Below the pieces are notes generated by a model. That model made no database searches, was not told the origin of the DNA, and worked only from the letters and a program-made list of their open reading frames with translations. The translations under genes and the position numbers were made by a program. 64,000 nucleotides of DNA from Atriophallophorus winterbourni (lineage: Eukaryota > Platyhelminthes > Trematoda > Plagiorchiida > Microphallidae): NCBI GenBank assembly GCA_013407085.1, contig JACCGJ010003248.1:81005-145004 (forward strand). Direction: 5' to 3'. Of this stretch, positions 35,817 through 49,239 are shown piece after piece. Position 1 is the stretch's first letter, and each line of letters begins with the position of its first letter.

Positions 35817-38670
35817 GTGAGTTTAGCTATTTTGAATTACTCCTAATATACAGACTAATACGTCAAGCATCGTAGTTGAATAATCGTTTTATAAAGAATG
35901 AAACAAGTTTTATGTGAAAGTTGTTCTTTACAAGATCGCAATCAAAGTCAAAATGTTTCCTAGTCACTCGTGGGGATTCCACATGTTTAGAATATGAAAG
36001 CTCGCATTTTTATTTTAACAACGTGCAAAAATAAGGTTGCTTTTGGTGAACGAGATTATAATTTGCAGCTAAGCTCAAATAAATTTCTTTACAAAGCACG
36101 TTTGTTGTTCAAATACACAATCCTATTTCGGAGTGACTTCAAATTATAACTTCCTTTATTACTTATTCTACTGTCTTGAGATTCAGTGAACCTAATCTTA
36201 CCGCCTCCACTGATGACATTAAATGGTGGGAACCGTTTGTGTCGTGTATGTGCGGGGGATGTGACAGGGACGCCACATTGGTTAATTTAACTACACCGAA
36301 ATGAAATTTGAAAGCAATCGGTTAGAGCAGATTTGCTATTATTTTTTTATTTTAATGTGCTTGATATTAATCTAACAAGGGTAAAATCAGTACAGAAAAA
36401 TGTCGTAAGTGCAACTGTACCTTGTCCATCGGGTGAAATAATATTAACACTGCCGCTCTGTTTGAACGGTACCAGATATAATGCAAAGAAATTTGAGTGC
36501 AATCGGTTAGAGCAGTTTTGGGTAACGTTTAGGGTACCAGATATAATCCTCAGCTTCATTGGAATCAGTGGCCTGCTTAAGAATTCCAAGTGCGCTGCTA
36601 ACCGAGGTGATTGTTTCTCACGGAAAACGTTTGCGAAGCAATGTGAAATACGGCAATCGATTATCAGATTATACGCATGGGCCAACATTAATTTTTAAAA
36701 CCTAAACTACATTTGAAACATTTGTGAGATGGTACGTAACGTTGAATATTGACGCCACTGATAGGTAACATTAATGTAGCATGCTATATTCCATTAAATG
36801 ACCATTTAATGAACCTATCTATACTGAAAAACTTAGAGTTGAACCAAAATACATATTGTGCCTGAAACCTTTATTGTTGATTGCAACGTTTGTCGTGTGA
36901 ATCCACCCGCACTCTGCAGCAGATATGAACTTTGCCCATCATTCCTTCACTGTTTCAAACTGTTCTGAATCGAATCGTTATTTTCCTACCGGATAACTAC
37001 AAGCAACCAGTAATCCTTTATTGGGCGTGATGGGAAAACAGCAGATGGTGTTAATTCACCAAATTTACACGTCCCAATCGCGTGCACATGTTCATTGCAA
37101 ACTGTTTTTCAAGGTGCCAATCTTAGTTAACAAAAGTTTCAAACAGTCCAAAAACTTTCCGCTTTATAGTGATAAATTATGATACCATCTTTAAGACAAT
37201 GAATAATTCCTTACCTACGCTGCCGAATGATGCATTCATGGTACCCGTCTTACTCATGAGACCAGAATTGAAAAATATAGCGGTTCCTCGGTACAATGAA
37301 ATGTGCAAACAGCCTTTGCTTTCTACACACTCAACCTGTTAGTTATCGGTGTATGCGTAAGCCCATTGGAAACGATATTGTATTTTCTAAAGTTAATTCC
37401 ACTGAGCTCTCGAGAGTGGCTGTTTCGCATGCGGATGATCTGATGCTGATACGTTTGTTCAGCATCAACTGATTGAGATTACTATATTGAATATGTGCAA
37501 TAGATGAGCAAAATATTGAAATGCAGTCTTTTAATCATGTGAACCTTAGAAAACTATAAATCAAGCAGCGAACATTTATCCACCATCTGCACTGCTTGTC
37601 ATTCCTGCTCACTTCGAAATCTGTTATGGTAAAATAACTTATTTTATCTTGGAGTATAAATGTTGATTGTATTATTTAAATACTAAATAACAATACATTT
37701 ATCCCGGGAATAAAGACGGTTTTGACATAATTGAGGTGTTCCATGATAATTGCGTCAGGGTCGGAAGTAATGCTGACGAATAATACACGAGAACGAACAT
37801 TTAGACTGTAAACTGAGCAATATTGTAGTCTCCCTAATCAAAGTAATGGGGGAGCACTGGTGGTTGTCGTGACTCATTTTGAAACGGAATCAATCTATGA
37901 GTATTATATTATTCTTGAAGCGCAGATCAAAGTCACATGTAAATCGCGACTTACCCGAAAATTAAACTGTGCTTGCAATGTGTTAAGTGGACGGAACCGT
38001 GGGACAGTCTGTTTCACAGGAAATGCTTTCAACCTGATCAGTGATCAAGTCAAACAACCATTTCTCTCAAACAATCGATATACGCAAGGTCGAAATTCAT
38101 ACCTTGGAAAATATAACCGTGGATGAGAAACGCCTCATTAAAGCAACCTTGCGCCATAACAAACCAAACTGGTTTAGTGGGTCACTATTACGACTCGGAC
38201 TAATGATTTTCGGGCATTTTCTGATTAAGAAAAATAACAACCTGAGGCCGCACCGTTGATTCAAGGAATCATTAGCGACTAATGTTACAGGCAGTCGTGA
38301 ACTGTTGGAAGTGATCACATCACATCGACCAATTCAACTAATAATCGCAGAGAATTTTCGATCAATGCGAGCAGGAGCGACTGACCAATCGTTTTTGATT
38401 TGCTCCGTCCTTTTTGATCCCCCTTGTTGGCAAATTTGTTTAGCGAAGTAGTCTGATTTTCGACATCTACTAATACAATCTAGCGAGTGAGCGGATGGAA
38501 AATTTTGTGGTTAAACTGTTATCCTGTTCGAAAAATTCACGGACATAGGACTTTGACAAATAGGCCATTTTCTCAAGGCCACTAAATTAAAATAGTCTCT
38601 GTGAAAACATGTGTAACCTACAATATTCCCACATACGACTTGAGTGATTAAATAATATTTCGGTTAACAT
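35817..38670. other. Intron sequence with a short duplicated block
   Basis: No supported exon. A 28-bp block (GAAATTTGAAAGCAATCGG and GTTAGAGCAG) occurs at 36303 and, slightly changed, at 36488. GGTACCAGATATAAT occurs at 36469 and 36531. About 36175-36260 resembles family B. Long frames on both strands at 36333-36698 fall on this repeat and have no gene support. Confidence 0.5.
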
Positions 38671-38677
38671 TAACCTG

Positions 38678-39620
38678 TCAAAGCAATGACGAAATAGCAT
38701 GTGAATGTAATACGCTACTTGTAACTCCCACTGTGCCTGATAGCGACCCATCTACTCTGATCCTGACAACTCTACCGGACAATAATCTGCCACTCACCCA
38801 GAGTTGCTCCAATTTTTGTAGCAGTATGTTGTGGTTTACACGGTCAATGGCTTTAGTAATATCCAAGTAACAAGCATGGATTGGGTATCCATTATCCACG
38901 GTTCGAGTCCAGTTATTAAGACTAATGCGTAGATTGGTGAAAGTGGAGTATCTTATCATGAAGCCGTGTTGTGCGATAGAGAGAAGCTTATTATGATCTA
39001 AATGTTTCATGAGTTTATCCGTTATAACTCGTTAGGGAATTTTTTGAGACCACTAGCAACAATTTGATTGGTCTGTAGTTAGACACATCGGATCGGTTCT
39101 CGCCTTTGTATTTCGGAGTGCTTAGTCTACTTGTCCAGTCAGTAGGAACCTTGCTGCAACTCAGTGACTGTTTGAAAATATCAAAGGGTGGCGTGAAGAT
39201 AGATTTCGTACATTGTTTGATAAGGAATGGTGTTATTTCATCAGCTCATTGCAATGTTTTTGTATTAAACACCAGTAGCCTCACCAAACAATAAAGGTTC
39301 AAAGCAACATCCTGTATTTTGTTAATTGGCAACCTGAATGGAGGCATAAGCGCTCGTTTGGGTAAAACACTATGGAGTAAAATTGAGCTAGTTCGTTGGC
39401 GGCTTCGAGAGCGGCGTGAGTTTGTTCAGTTCAAAGTTATTAATGCGGAAACGCGTGGCATTTCCCAAGGCATTTTGTTCACTATCTGTAAGATCAGCTT
39501 CGGGTTAATTTACATTTTCTCCATCAGATTCAATTTACACTGTTCTCTACCCTTCTGGGCAAATTTAGAAATTTATTCCTATGCAAAAAGGAAGGATTCC
39601 CAAGATCTAGGCATTGCCTG
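38678..39620 (-). mobile_element. CR1-type LINE fragment (linker and RT N-terminus)
   Basis: Minus-strand fragment. From its 5' side: EAANELAQFYSIVF (about 39410-39370), KVPTDWTSRLSTPKYKG and NRSDVSNYRPIKLLLVVSK (about 39150-39050), QHGFMIRYSTFTNLRISLNN, CYLDITKAIDRVNHNILLQK and VRIRVDGSLSGTVGVTS (39010-38700). It stops before the PQGS and FADD motifs. It is frameshifted and lies in the long intron of the SynGAP-like gene. Confidence 0.85.
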
Positions 39621-39659
39621 AAGTACGTGGTTTTTCCACGCGCAATTTCTCATCTTTAT

Positions 39660-40135
39660 CTATTTCTGTGTTCGATTCCTGATCGCGAATTTGAATCACT
39701 TTCTCGGATTTTTGGACCGTATCTCGAGAATGCAGTTTGGTTTATTTGCAGCAAAGCAAACAACGAAAAAGTTGTCATTTATATGCGCATCACTACTTGA
39801 TGCATACAAATTCACCACATGAATCTATTTCTGAACGCCATCGATGCAAAAAATAAACTTTTCATCCAATGGCATTGAAGCTCCTTTTACATGGTTGAAA
39901 AACGCATTGATATCCCCCACTTGAAGCGGTGAAATTCCACCACATTAGCATAGCAGTGCATGTCCACCGGGTAATAAGAACAACATAACCTTGAAACATT
40001 CTGGACGTTTTGACGCTTGATTTGAATTAAACCTGCGAACAAAATGTTCGCCTTTAACAAATCTATTTATTTTGGTCTCATAACACAATCTTCACTTGGC
40101 ATCCGCATGTTGTTTCAAGGCTCACTTAACATATT
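39660..40135. other. Intron sequence, no feature recognised
   Basis: No gene or repeat recognised. Confidence 0.5.
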
Positions 40136-40142
40136 CCCACTT

Positions 40143-40450
40143 GTTGACCTCCTCCGGTCGATGTCGACCATGGATGTACGTCACAATCGCATGATGTTTT
40201 CATGTTTTACAGCTTTTTGAATGACTAAGCAGTCCGACTCGGGAGGAACAATCTCTCCCGCAGCGCTTGCAATGATAGTCAGAACTCTGTTGTAGGGCGT
40301 AAGTTACACGCCGGCGGCGTGATCTGCGTTCAGCAGCCAAGAGCTGTATCTGCTCCTCCCCAGCTTGCAGACGAAGTGAGCGGTCATGGGCAAGTTCTTC
40401 CCAGCTCGCGGGGTCAATGCCACTATCTCCACTTGATCAGAACGTAAAGC
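40143..40450 (-). mobile_element. Zinc-finger LINE C-terminal fragment
   Basis: Matches 57780-58262 over blocks GGTCGATGTCGACCATGG, TTACAGCTTTTTGAATGACT, GGAACAATCTCTCCCGCAGC, CACGCCGGCGGCGTGATCTG, AGCAGCCAAGAGCTGTAT and CAAGTTCTTCCCAGCTCGCG. The element lies on the minus strand. The segment with TTTACACAATGCCTCC is missing, so it is internally shorter than the 58-kb copy. Confidence 0.8.
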
Positions 40451-40454
40451 ACAT

Positions 40455-43400
40455 GTTATAAAGAGTAGAGTGTAAGTACAGGGAATGTTAGCAATTGCAA
40501 AGTATTTATCCTTATATGCTTTTGATTTTCTACGTGGATTTCAAGTCAGCAAATCCAGATTGTCAATTGTATTAAAAATTTATGAAATGCATTGGACTTT
40601 TTTGAGAATTATATCAGCAATAAAATGCTTCCTCAAATCTTTGAGTTGTGTTATCTTCAAAACAAGATTTTATTAGAAAGATTCATTTGCATGCTTTTCC
40701 GTCACACACACCCCACAAGACTTTATTAGCTTCCTGAAAATAGAAAATAAAGCGAAACTATTGCTTTCTACTAAGGCCATACTCACTGTTATGCCAGAAT
40801 TAATCATAATTGAGTAGACTTGCTATTTATAAACCGTTATTAGAAGTAACATAACTTAGTGCACTTCAAACCACCGTGAATTTCTTTTATTTTTTTATTT
40901 ATTTTAATTTAATTGAATTAGTGGAACTAGCGAAAAATCAAGTCGTTTTTATATGATATACATCAACTCGATATTTCTGATGCAACAGCTGCGATACACC
41001 TGTTTTCTCCAGACCAAGTTCATTGTGATGTATGCACTAGATTACGTGCATTCAGATCAATAAATTAGTTAAAATCAATAACGCTTGATACTTTTGCGAA
41101 ACAAAGACACGTCAAAATGATTGCGATAGGATGTGATCTTATGGTTGGTCTACGTTTGCGTTTGGTGCACATCAAGATTCCAGTCAGCGTGCATGTATGT
41201 TTCAATCTCGAACTTCAGTAATTGTTGGTTCTTTTTAAAACCGGTAAATAGCCGGTGTTAATTTCGTGGGCTAAACGAAGATCCCGGCAACATCATACAA
41301 ACGCCACAGGACTACGGGGTAAAGGGTATCTTGGTAAACACATCGCGGCAGAGATTTTTACTCCCTAATTGGACTTGATAGTCACGTGAGACTGTGGAAA
41401 ACTTGGCTTTCAATAAGAGAGGTGCTTGACTTTTATAGTGGATCTATTTCATACATTAATGTATGAAATTTCTTGTTTTAATTAGATTACATGGTGGTAG
41501 TGTTAACATCACAAATTGAATAGTGAGTAACTGAAAATTTACTAGGACCAAAGTGGTAGGTTCTTTTTGTTTGCAGGAATATTAGTCCACATGCATTTTA
41601 ACCAAACAATATTCTAGTTTATTTCGTTTGCAAAGCACTTGCGAGCCATTTAGATGCACTTTTTACCGGCGGTTTCCCATCTATTCGTTCGGTTCGATAG
41701 CTGACCTAACATTCGTGTCACTAAGGATTCGAGAAAGACTTGAGACTACCCGTGGACTGTTGATCTTGATTCAAACGTGAATATAATCCCACTAAAATAC
41801 CCGTATTGAATAACCACAGTGGACTCCGAACAACGTAGTTTAATGGGTTCTACTTTCCGATGTCATTACAATTGTCCAAACATAAATCTATGCTCTTGAA
41901 CAACTTGCAAACTTTTATTTAGTAACTTGCGTGTCCTACTAAACGTCATAAATAGACAGGTTGACGTTTTGTTCTTTCCACGACACGATGTCTTGAGCAA
42001 AACGTCTTTTTGGTCTTTGAGGGAAACAAATTCACCGGTGTGATCGAACTCTTCGCTTTCTTCCTGTGTTTCATATTCATATTAGCATTATCTTGATAGA
42101 ACCAGCATACCTTGCTTTCAATGTTTGTGTGCCAACTAAAATCTGTAAGAATGCGTTTGATTCAGACCACACGGAATGTTAAAAGCATTTTGAATGGGTT
42201 ACATTTTGTTTAAACATGTTCTGTATCAATGTATGTTTCAATGTGTGTTCAGGTCTTGGCTTGTTGAGCAAATACGACTAAAGCTCTCAACTAACATTCA
42301 CATCTGACACTGAACGCGAGAATGGTCTCATCACTCATCAGGTTACTCATGATTCGAGGTTACTATGTTTGTCATTCTGAACCACACTTGATGTCCTAGA
42401 TTTTATCAAATTGGGTTAAGTTTTGATGTCTCGTTAGAAGTATGTCTAGTCGGAGAACAACTTTCAGCCTGCAAAACCGTCTAATGTGATGAATTGCTTG
42501 AAATTGGACTCAATACACTGGTTAACGCACACGATTAAGTGTTATTCAATGAATCAACCATAATTTTGTTCGCAATTGTAATCAGCCCACTTATACTCCC
42601 GTATGTCCAGTGGGCATCTTGTGAATTCCCTTTATCGTATATCGTATTGTCTGTTCGATTTAGTTGTGTAGATGTGTGTCGATCAATCTCAAATTTACTT
42701 AACAATATTTATCAGCAACGAATCCAAAAAATAATTCTTCTTTCGTGGACAGGCGAGGTTCATCTCGCGAAGCGCTCAAACTCGTCGACAGCAAGATTCC
42801 TAGAAATACGAGCCTCGGTCATCTTAGTTGACCAACCATCGTGCCTATTATTTCGACATTATCCCAGTTAATAACTGTTAAATTATGGTGTATAATATTA
42901 TTACTTGCACTCATTGTTTGAAAGATTTGCTAAGATATTTTACATACTTACCTGACACTTGGCTTAGTTGTAGCGACGCCTTACTTTCTGAATGTATCTT
43001 GTAAATTATCACACAAATAATTATCGTGATATCTACGCATTAACCTAATGTAATGCGGGAGGTGTCTATTCGGATTGTTGTCAAAATGTATCAAAATTTT
43101 GTAAAATCAAATGCAGTTATTAGAGGAAAGGAGCCGTTTCATAGTAATTCATAAAGCTTCCTTAAAACATTTGTAAGTATCGACTGGACTCACAGGTAGC
43201 TGAACCACGTTGAAATTGGACCCTCTGGCGTGTCGGAACTCGCTGATGTCTCAAACAAGCTTGTGTCTCTCAGCTCACGCTGTTTGCAGATTGTTATTAG
43301 GACCAAGATTATTTTCTAATTTTGATAATTTCAAACGCGTGTGAGCATCAGAATGAGGCATTGTTTGAGAGTCCGTAGAATATAATTTGTTGACGAAACA

Positions 43401-44760
43401 TCAATCACTGACAATTTATAAGATCTACAATTGCCAAAATAATGGAGTTAATTAAGCAAATATAGGCACTGCAGTATATTGGACAAAACGTCGCGGATAA
43501 TTTCTCAGTTCACACTGAAATGAACAAACACGTTGGCTGAACGTTTTACCTGGTTCCGTCTGAACGCGACAAACTCACTCTGGAGACAAAAAGAATCTTC
43601 TGAAATTCCTGCACAGGAAAGCAATAGTGCCTGTTAAAGAGACTCGACCCACAAGCTCAAACCACGACCGCAGGGTAAAAACCTTGAGGACATCTTATTC
43701 ATTTGTATGCTTTTCCGTCACACACACACACACCACGACCGGTTTCGTGCTGTTTGCACTCATCAGGCAGGGACAGTAAGATCGGGATCCGCATGCGCTT
43801 GAAACACTGGAGGAATGGTAAACAAGGAGCGCTTGTATGCCACTGTTACGAAGACTGTCGGGCTCGAATAACCAAGATGCGTATTCCACTGGGAACTACC
43901 ATCATTAGATTACAGAAACAACAAAAAGGGTGCTAATGGACTTTTAGCAAAATATTGTACCAATTATTCTTCACTCTTTTGTTTTCGACATTGTTTTATT
44001 TAGAACGCCATTTTGATTCAACAAACCAAAAAAGAATTTATGATTTCTAAGTATTTTGAGGTTGTGATACATTAATACAACCGGCATTGACCTTATAACC
44101 ATTCAAAGTTTCGTTACAGTATATTTTTTCTGAAATGGTAAAACGTGCCATGAATTTTCGATCAACAAAGTTATATCCAGTATTTTTTATTATGGGGAAA
44201 ACGATTGCTTACCTTATTTAGTTCGAGAGAGATAAGCGTGACACGAGAACTTGTTGTACTTTGAATGATAAATGATGTTAATACAACAGAGGTTCTCTTA
44301 ATATGACAGTCTCCAAACGAGATAAACAAATATAATAAATCCACTAAATGAGGTTATATAAATCACAGTGAACACCTTCGAATTGAGTCGATACTAAAAT
44401 GCATGTGTGCTTCATAAAAAAGCTCGTTTTATTAGCATATCCTAACACCGAAAATTAGCGGATCATTTACACTATTCTATGGTAATTTCGGAGCTAAACG
44501 CTATTTTCTGCCATAATTTATTGACTGTTGAATTTTGGAGTAATCATTTGATTTTATTGTAACAATTCCAGGGTCAAACTATCCCAAACGTTTGTGAATA
44601 ATAATCTCCGATTATTTAACGTCATGTTTGCTCTCGCTTCACTGAGTCTGTCAACCATCAGCGGAAAATGTGAGCAATCGGTGGGACTAAGCAAATTTTT
44701 ATTCAATGAAGCGTAAAATTCGACGCATATACACAATGTATCGAATTCAATTGCAATCTA
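40455..44760. other. Intron sequence with family B copies and a perfect palindrome
   Basis: No supported exon. About 40684-40715 and 43690-43890 are minus-strand family B pieces. The second carries the blocks CCACGACCGGTTTCGTGC, CTCATCAGGCAGGGACAGT and GGATCCGCATGCGCTTGAAA, plus a short (CA)n run. 41446-41469 is a perfect 24-bp palindrome. Confidence 0.5.
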
Positions 44761-44765
44761 GTTGT

Positions 44766-44997
44766 ATGGTATGAAAGCACAAGCCTGATCCAGGAAAAGT
44801 GCCGTACAGTCAGTGACCGCACGTGGTCTGAGATATTGTCAGGTTGCCAAGGCCTAGACAGATATGAGAAGGAAAATAGAAATGTTAGTGAGAGACTTCA
44901 GCCTGGTTCAGCATGTAGCTCACCACCGGTGGCCAATCAATTTAGCACGGTGTTAGCCGTACAGCACAGAATTACTGTCGATTGCACATCCGTGCAA
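44766..44997 (+). repeat. SINE-like family A, copy 4
   Basis: Near full-length copy from TATGAAAGCACAAGCCTGAT to ATTGCACATCCGTGCAA, with all internal blocks in order and several substitutions. Only one CACATCCGTGCA unit is present at the end. No target duplication is obvious at its edges. Confidence 0.85.
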
Positions 44998-44999
44998 TG

Positions 45000-47900
45000 A
45001 TTTCGCGTAAAAAGATACCGTCCGACCATCTAAACCGTGAAATTTTTTTAGATTAAATGCTGAGCATCTGTCGTTTATCAAAATGCAATGAATAAACTCG
45101 GGGAAAATATTATTTAAATTTCCTCTCACAAAATTTTACATTATTTTAGCTGCTCAACCCACTTTGTCCCTCGGATTGGGCTTCGTGTAACTAGATTCTA
45201 CTCCCATGTCTACGGATAATTCCACAGCAAATGTTACTAATCGACTGATCTTGCGTGTCAGTGCACGAGCTCTCGTGTCTAATTGCCCAAGGTTTGAGCA
45301 GCATGATTTTTCGTTGCGTTAGAATCGGTTCCAAAGGGTTCAATCGATCCTTTTTGTCCGGTAACAGGAGCGCTTCCAACTTATGATTAGCATATGCCGC
45401 GCGAACAAGCATCTCGTTTCTGGATAAATGGAGCATCACATCACAACATGTTCCAGTCACTCATTCTCATTATCCACGCAAATTACGTGAATTACGAGAA
45501 AGTGATGGTCTCTCCAAAGGATCATTAAATTGATGAATTGCTTATACACCCTGATAATATTTCTGCTCATACAAGCAAATAATAATATCAACATTATTGT
45601 GAATTAAATTGCAATCGTGATAGAATATTTAATTGCGATTTGATGCGCTGGTGTTAGGTTTATACGAGTTTAACTTATCGAACGAAAAACCTTCAACTGT
45701 TATAATCAATCGATAAAAACTATTCCTGTCGGACCAGCAATTTTTGCTTAAAGTGTGATGTCTAATCGCCACATGCATACATTCCACCGGTTTTCAAAGA
45801 CTCCGGACACGTCATCGGCTGTGGCGCGTTCTCCTCCATTTTGCCACGTCGTTTACTCCCCACAGACACCCGACAGACCCGATGCACCGGTCCAAAAATT
45901 GTGTCGAACTCCTCACAACGTTTAAAGTGATTATTGATCGAACGCTCTGAACGCTCTATTGACGTTTCGAGTGAGTTCGGTTTACGGTAAATGTGAGGGG
46001 GAGTTGACGTCCGCTTCAGTCACAATGGGAGATTGATGTCAAAATTCGGTCACTTTGTCTTGCTTTCATAAATCGCATGTGAGTAGTCGTCATTCCGTGG
46101 CAGTCAAAATTTTGTCTAACAATGCACACGAGGTTTGTGTGATGAGAGAAAATGTGTGAAACGAAATCTTTGATAACTGGTCTATTTTATCTGTGTATTC
46201 AAAGAAGTATTTGAATGGGGTTTAGTGTCGTTTGTTAGAACTCACCTTTGCCACTAGCTAAATATGAATGTGACTTTTCAACGGTAATAGAACGTCAAGG
46301 TATTTAAAAAACACCAAAAACAGTCCTGAAGATTCGCGGTTAGCTTTTTTTGCTGTTCCGATACACATATTAAACTTATTAATGTCAAAGTTTAGCTATT
46401 GGTACGAGATACATAAGATTGACGTAGCTCTTTTCGGCCGACTGAACACACTACGATTGTAAGTCGATGGGTCAAATTTAGTTTAATTATGTGCGCCCAT
46501 ATCTCTTCATCTTACGCATCAAACACGCGTGATTTTTCTGGCTAGATTGAAGAAAAAGAAGAAGAGAGGAAGGAAAACAAAGCATTATTTCAATTGTCAG
46601 CTTCAGACCAATATATATATATATATATATATTATCTATATATATATATTATATATATATATATATATATAAAATACTGTGCAAATTACACATAAAAGTA
46701 TTCGAATAAAATGTACACAGTAAGATAAGATTCAGTGAAAACTGAAACAGTAGGTAATTGATCAGCAAGGTTAGGTATAATGTTACATAACCATAGGCAT
46801 AATCGTATCTCCATCTGATGGGAGAAACAAGCAATGGTAACACAAAGTTTGAAGCTGCTAATCACTTTTAACTTTGGCTTCGAACGATGACTTAATTTAG
46901 AAAAGATTCATGGAAGCTAATATTACTGTTTTCCACTGATGACGGCAAACCACCAGAGACTAAAATAATGTCACTGCAGGGAGGTCAGCCTTCGAAAAAC
47001 GAGGATTATAATTTTGTTAAGTTGTGGTACGTTTCGGGTCAGCCTCCTCACACATTAAAAATAGTTGTATTACATTGTTACCGAGGTCATCGCGCTCTCA
47101 TAAATTTCATTCACAGTTAGGTTCTTTTGATAAACAATTTAAAAATACTTCCTATCGAAAGATTTTTACCGTTGTCTCTTATCAAATGGTATTTGTTCAA
47201 TCCGTATCATTTTGGTCTTCCAAATTTTTCAACCATTACTATCCAACCTCTTTGACCAAGCAATCAAAAATCGCTGGCGACGTTTTGAAGGTTCAGGTTT
47301 CAGCACTGATCTCCTTTAAGTATCGTTTTTCTTAAACGTCAGCAAATATTCCTCTAATAAAATACGAAACCCTCACGTTTGCAAACTTATACACTGACGT
47401 CACCGATTCAGGATAAAAAACTATTGAGCATTTGTAACCTCAGTCGCAAATTGTAACAAAATTCGCGATGCTAACTACCTGGCTATTTATTCACCTTGCG
47501 AAAGGCGAATTGAATTTCAGTGCCAGAACAAATAGCTTCACCTTGAATGAGAAAATACAAAAAAGGTGAATCGAGTGAATCTGCAAAATGCCCCTCTTTA
47601 AATTTTTTTATATTTCCGGTGTCACTTTAACCACAGTCGATTCAAATATCCAGACGACGGGGCAATTGCACAAATCCTCATTTGTCTTACTTCCAGGAGA
47701 TCTGTCTCCCCATCTGCCATTTCATTTGTCCGATTGGTAGCTCCCTTTTCCAGACCACGGCGGTGTATTGACAGATGGGATTTGGTTCAAACCTTATGAT
47801 CCCACCTGTTTACTAGACGCTCCAACAATTGATGATGCAGTCTGGTCATCACGCAAATGTGATCTCGTGGTTACGGTTGTTCGTTTTTTGGATGTGGCGA

Positions 47901-48380
47901 ACCACACATCAGTAAACTGTCTGAATATGACCATATTAATCCGAATGACGAATATTTCATCTAATATTGTGAGCTTTCATCGAATCAAATTCAAATGGTA
48001 ATTATACCTCGATTTTTCTCTCGTGTGTTTCGAGTTTAGAGGCTAACTGTTTCGTAATGTTTAATTATGTCAAGATTTTAGATTTACGTAGCTCGCCTTC
48101 TTGGGCTACACGTGATTGTGCATTGCTATTTAATAATAGTATTAATTATATCATCCAGTGATTACGCGGATGGGGATTTGATGGCATTTTAAGATTTCGA
48201 TTATGAAGTATAGTCCGCACAGCGAGAAGTGGAAGTTATTCCGACACACCCCACTCTTTATCATGAAAGATCGAAGCGGCTCGTTGACTTTGCTTTGAAA
48301 GAAACAGCTTTTACTTTGTAAATAATTGTCTTAAGGAGAGTTGCCATCCCAAGTACCTAAATCACATATATATGTGAAAT
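45000..48380. other. Intron sequence with TA microsatellite, no clear exon
   Basis: The PH-domain exons of the SynGAP-like gene ought to lie between here and 51.2 kb, but none was recognised. 47753-47999 is open for 82 codons between a good acceptor (CTCCCTTTTCCAG) and a fair donor (AAATG|GTAATT) with a compatible right-hand phase, but its text does not resemble a PH domain. A degenerate family B core lies at about 46915-46960. Confidence 0.4.
46611..46670. repeat. (TA)n microsatellite
   Basis: About 60 bp of TA dinucleotides broken by a few TT or CT interruptions. Confidence 0.95.
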
Positions 48381-48389
48381 TTACGCAGT

Positions 48390-49235
48390 TTTAATTAAAT
48401 TAAATTCAATTTTATTGGTCTAAAAACCATATCGCTTTACAAAAAAACCACAGAGTAATATGGAAACTATGAATAATATAACAAGCAAAAACGGGATTTG
48501 GTTGCTTACTGAACAGTTCAAGAATCAGGTAAAACTCCAAAGGGTAGACATTTTTTTCGTTTGGTGGGATGACAAATGTAGAGGCATGAGGTCAAGATGT
48601 ATAGTTTTCTTAAGGGTCAAAAGGGCATCAAGACTTCTCTTGAAAATCTGCTTATTTGGTGAGTTTGTTCCAATTAAACAAACTTGCACAGCAAAAAATA
48701 TCGTCGACTGTTGAGTCGCGAGTGCGGGACAGTTAGAATAAATGTGTGAGCTCTTGTCTTATGCGAGCCCCGTAGATTAAATAAGCATTGTAGACGGTGA
48801 TTTGCGGTATTCAAAATATTGTAAACCAAAATCAAATCCCCCCGGAGACGACAACGTGGATAATTGAATAAATTCAGGGTTTTTATTCGCGCATTGTATG
48901 GTTTCCGGTTGAGTTTTGCGAAAAGTTTGGTAGCTCGATGGTATATTCTTGGCAAAGTCGCAACATCTTTTTTAATCCATGGCGACCATGCTTGAACTCC
49001 ATATTCGATCGTTGGTCTGATGTACGTACTTATAATGCAAGGAATTGTCTGTTTTGAGAACCTACCGAAAATTCTCTTTAGGAGTGACAATTTCTGTGGT
49101 GTTTTGCGATAAGCGGAGTTGCAGGGGCTCGACATCCCTAGGGTGTTGCTTATTAACACACCAAAGTCACTTTGTTTCAAAGTCCACGAGAGGCTGTGTA
49201 TACCAAGAAAATAGAACTCCACATATTTTCCAACG
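48390..49235 (-). mobile_element. CR1-type LINE copy, C-terminal region and 3' UTR
   Basis: Minus-strand frame 48674-49222 (182 codons) covers the C-terminal third of ORF2: HSLSWTLKQSDFGVLISNTL, SLLKRIFGRFSKQTIPCI, YIRPTIEYGVQAWSPWIKKD, RIYHRATKLFAKLNRKPY, RLRGDLILVYNILNT and FILTVPHSRLNSRRYF. The 3' UTR runs to about 48390 and ends in TTTATTGGTC preceded by AATTAAATT-like repeats. The 5' truncation point is near 49235, so RT palm and endonuclease are absent. Closest in text to the copy at 14705-16050. Confidence 0.92.
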
Positions 49236-49239
49236 GAAG

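Noticed and set aside
35563..35846. TGF-beta-like reading (C.. then IGW..) around SSVDIGWVGPI
   Set aside because: Only a three-residue likeness; no cystine-knot cysteines follow.
42751..42815. Frame RGSSREALKLVDSKIPRNTS after the acceptor TTTCGTGGACAG, phase-compatible with coding exon 5
   Set aside because: No good donor closes it, and its likeness to the pre-PH segment of SynGAP proteins is too slight.
47753..47999. Possible exon (DHGGVLTDGIWFKPYD...) recalling LTDG-containing receptor ectodomains or the missing PH core
   Set aside because: Right-hand phase fits the next Ras GAP exon, but the text does not align with a PH domain, and the upstream partner exon (near 42751) is weak. Kept only as a note.
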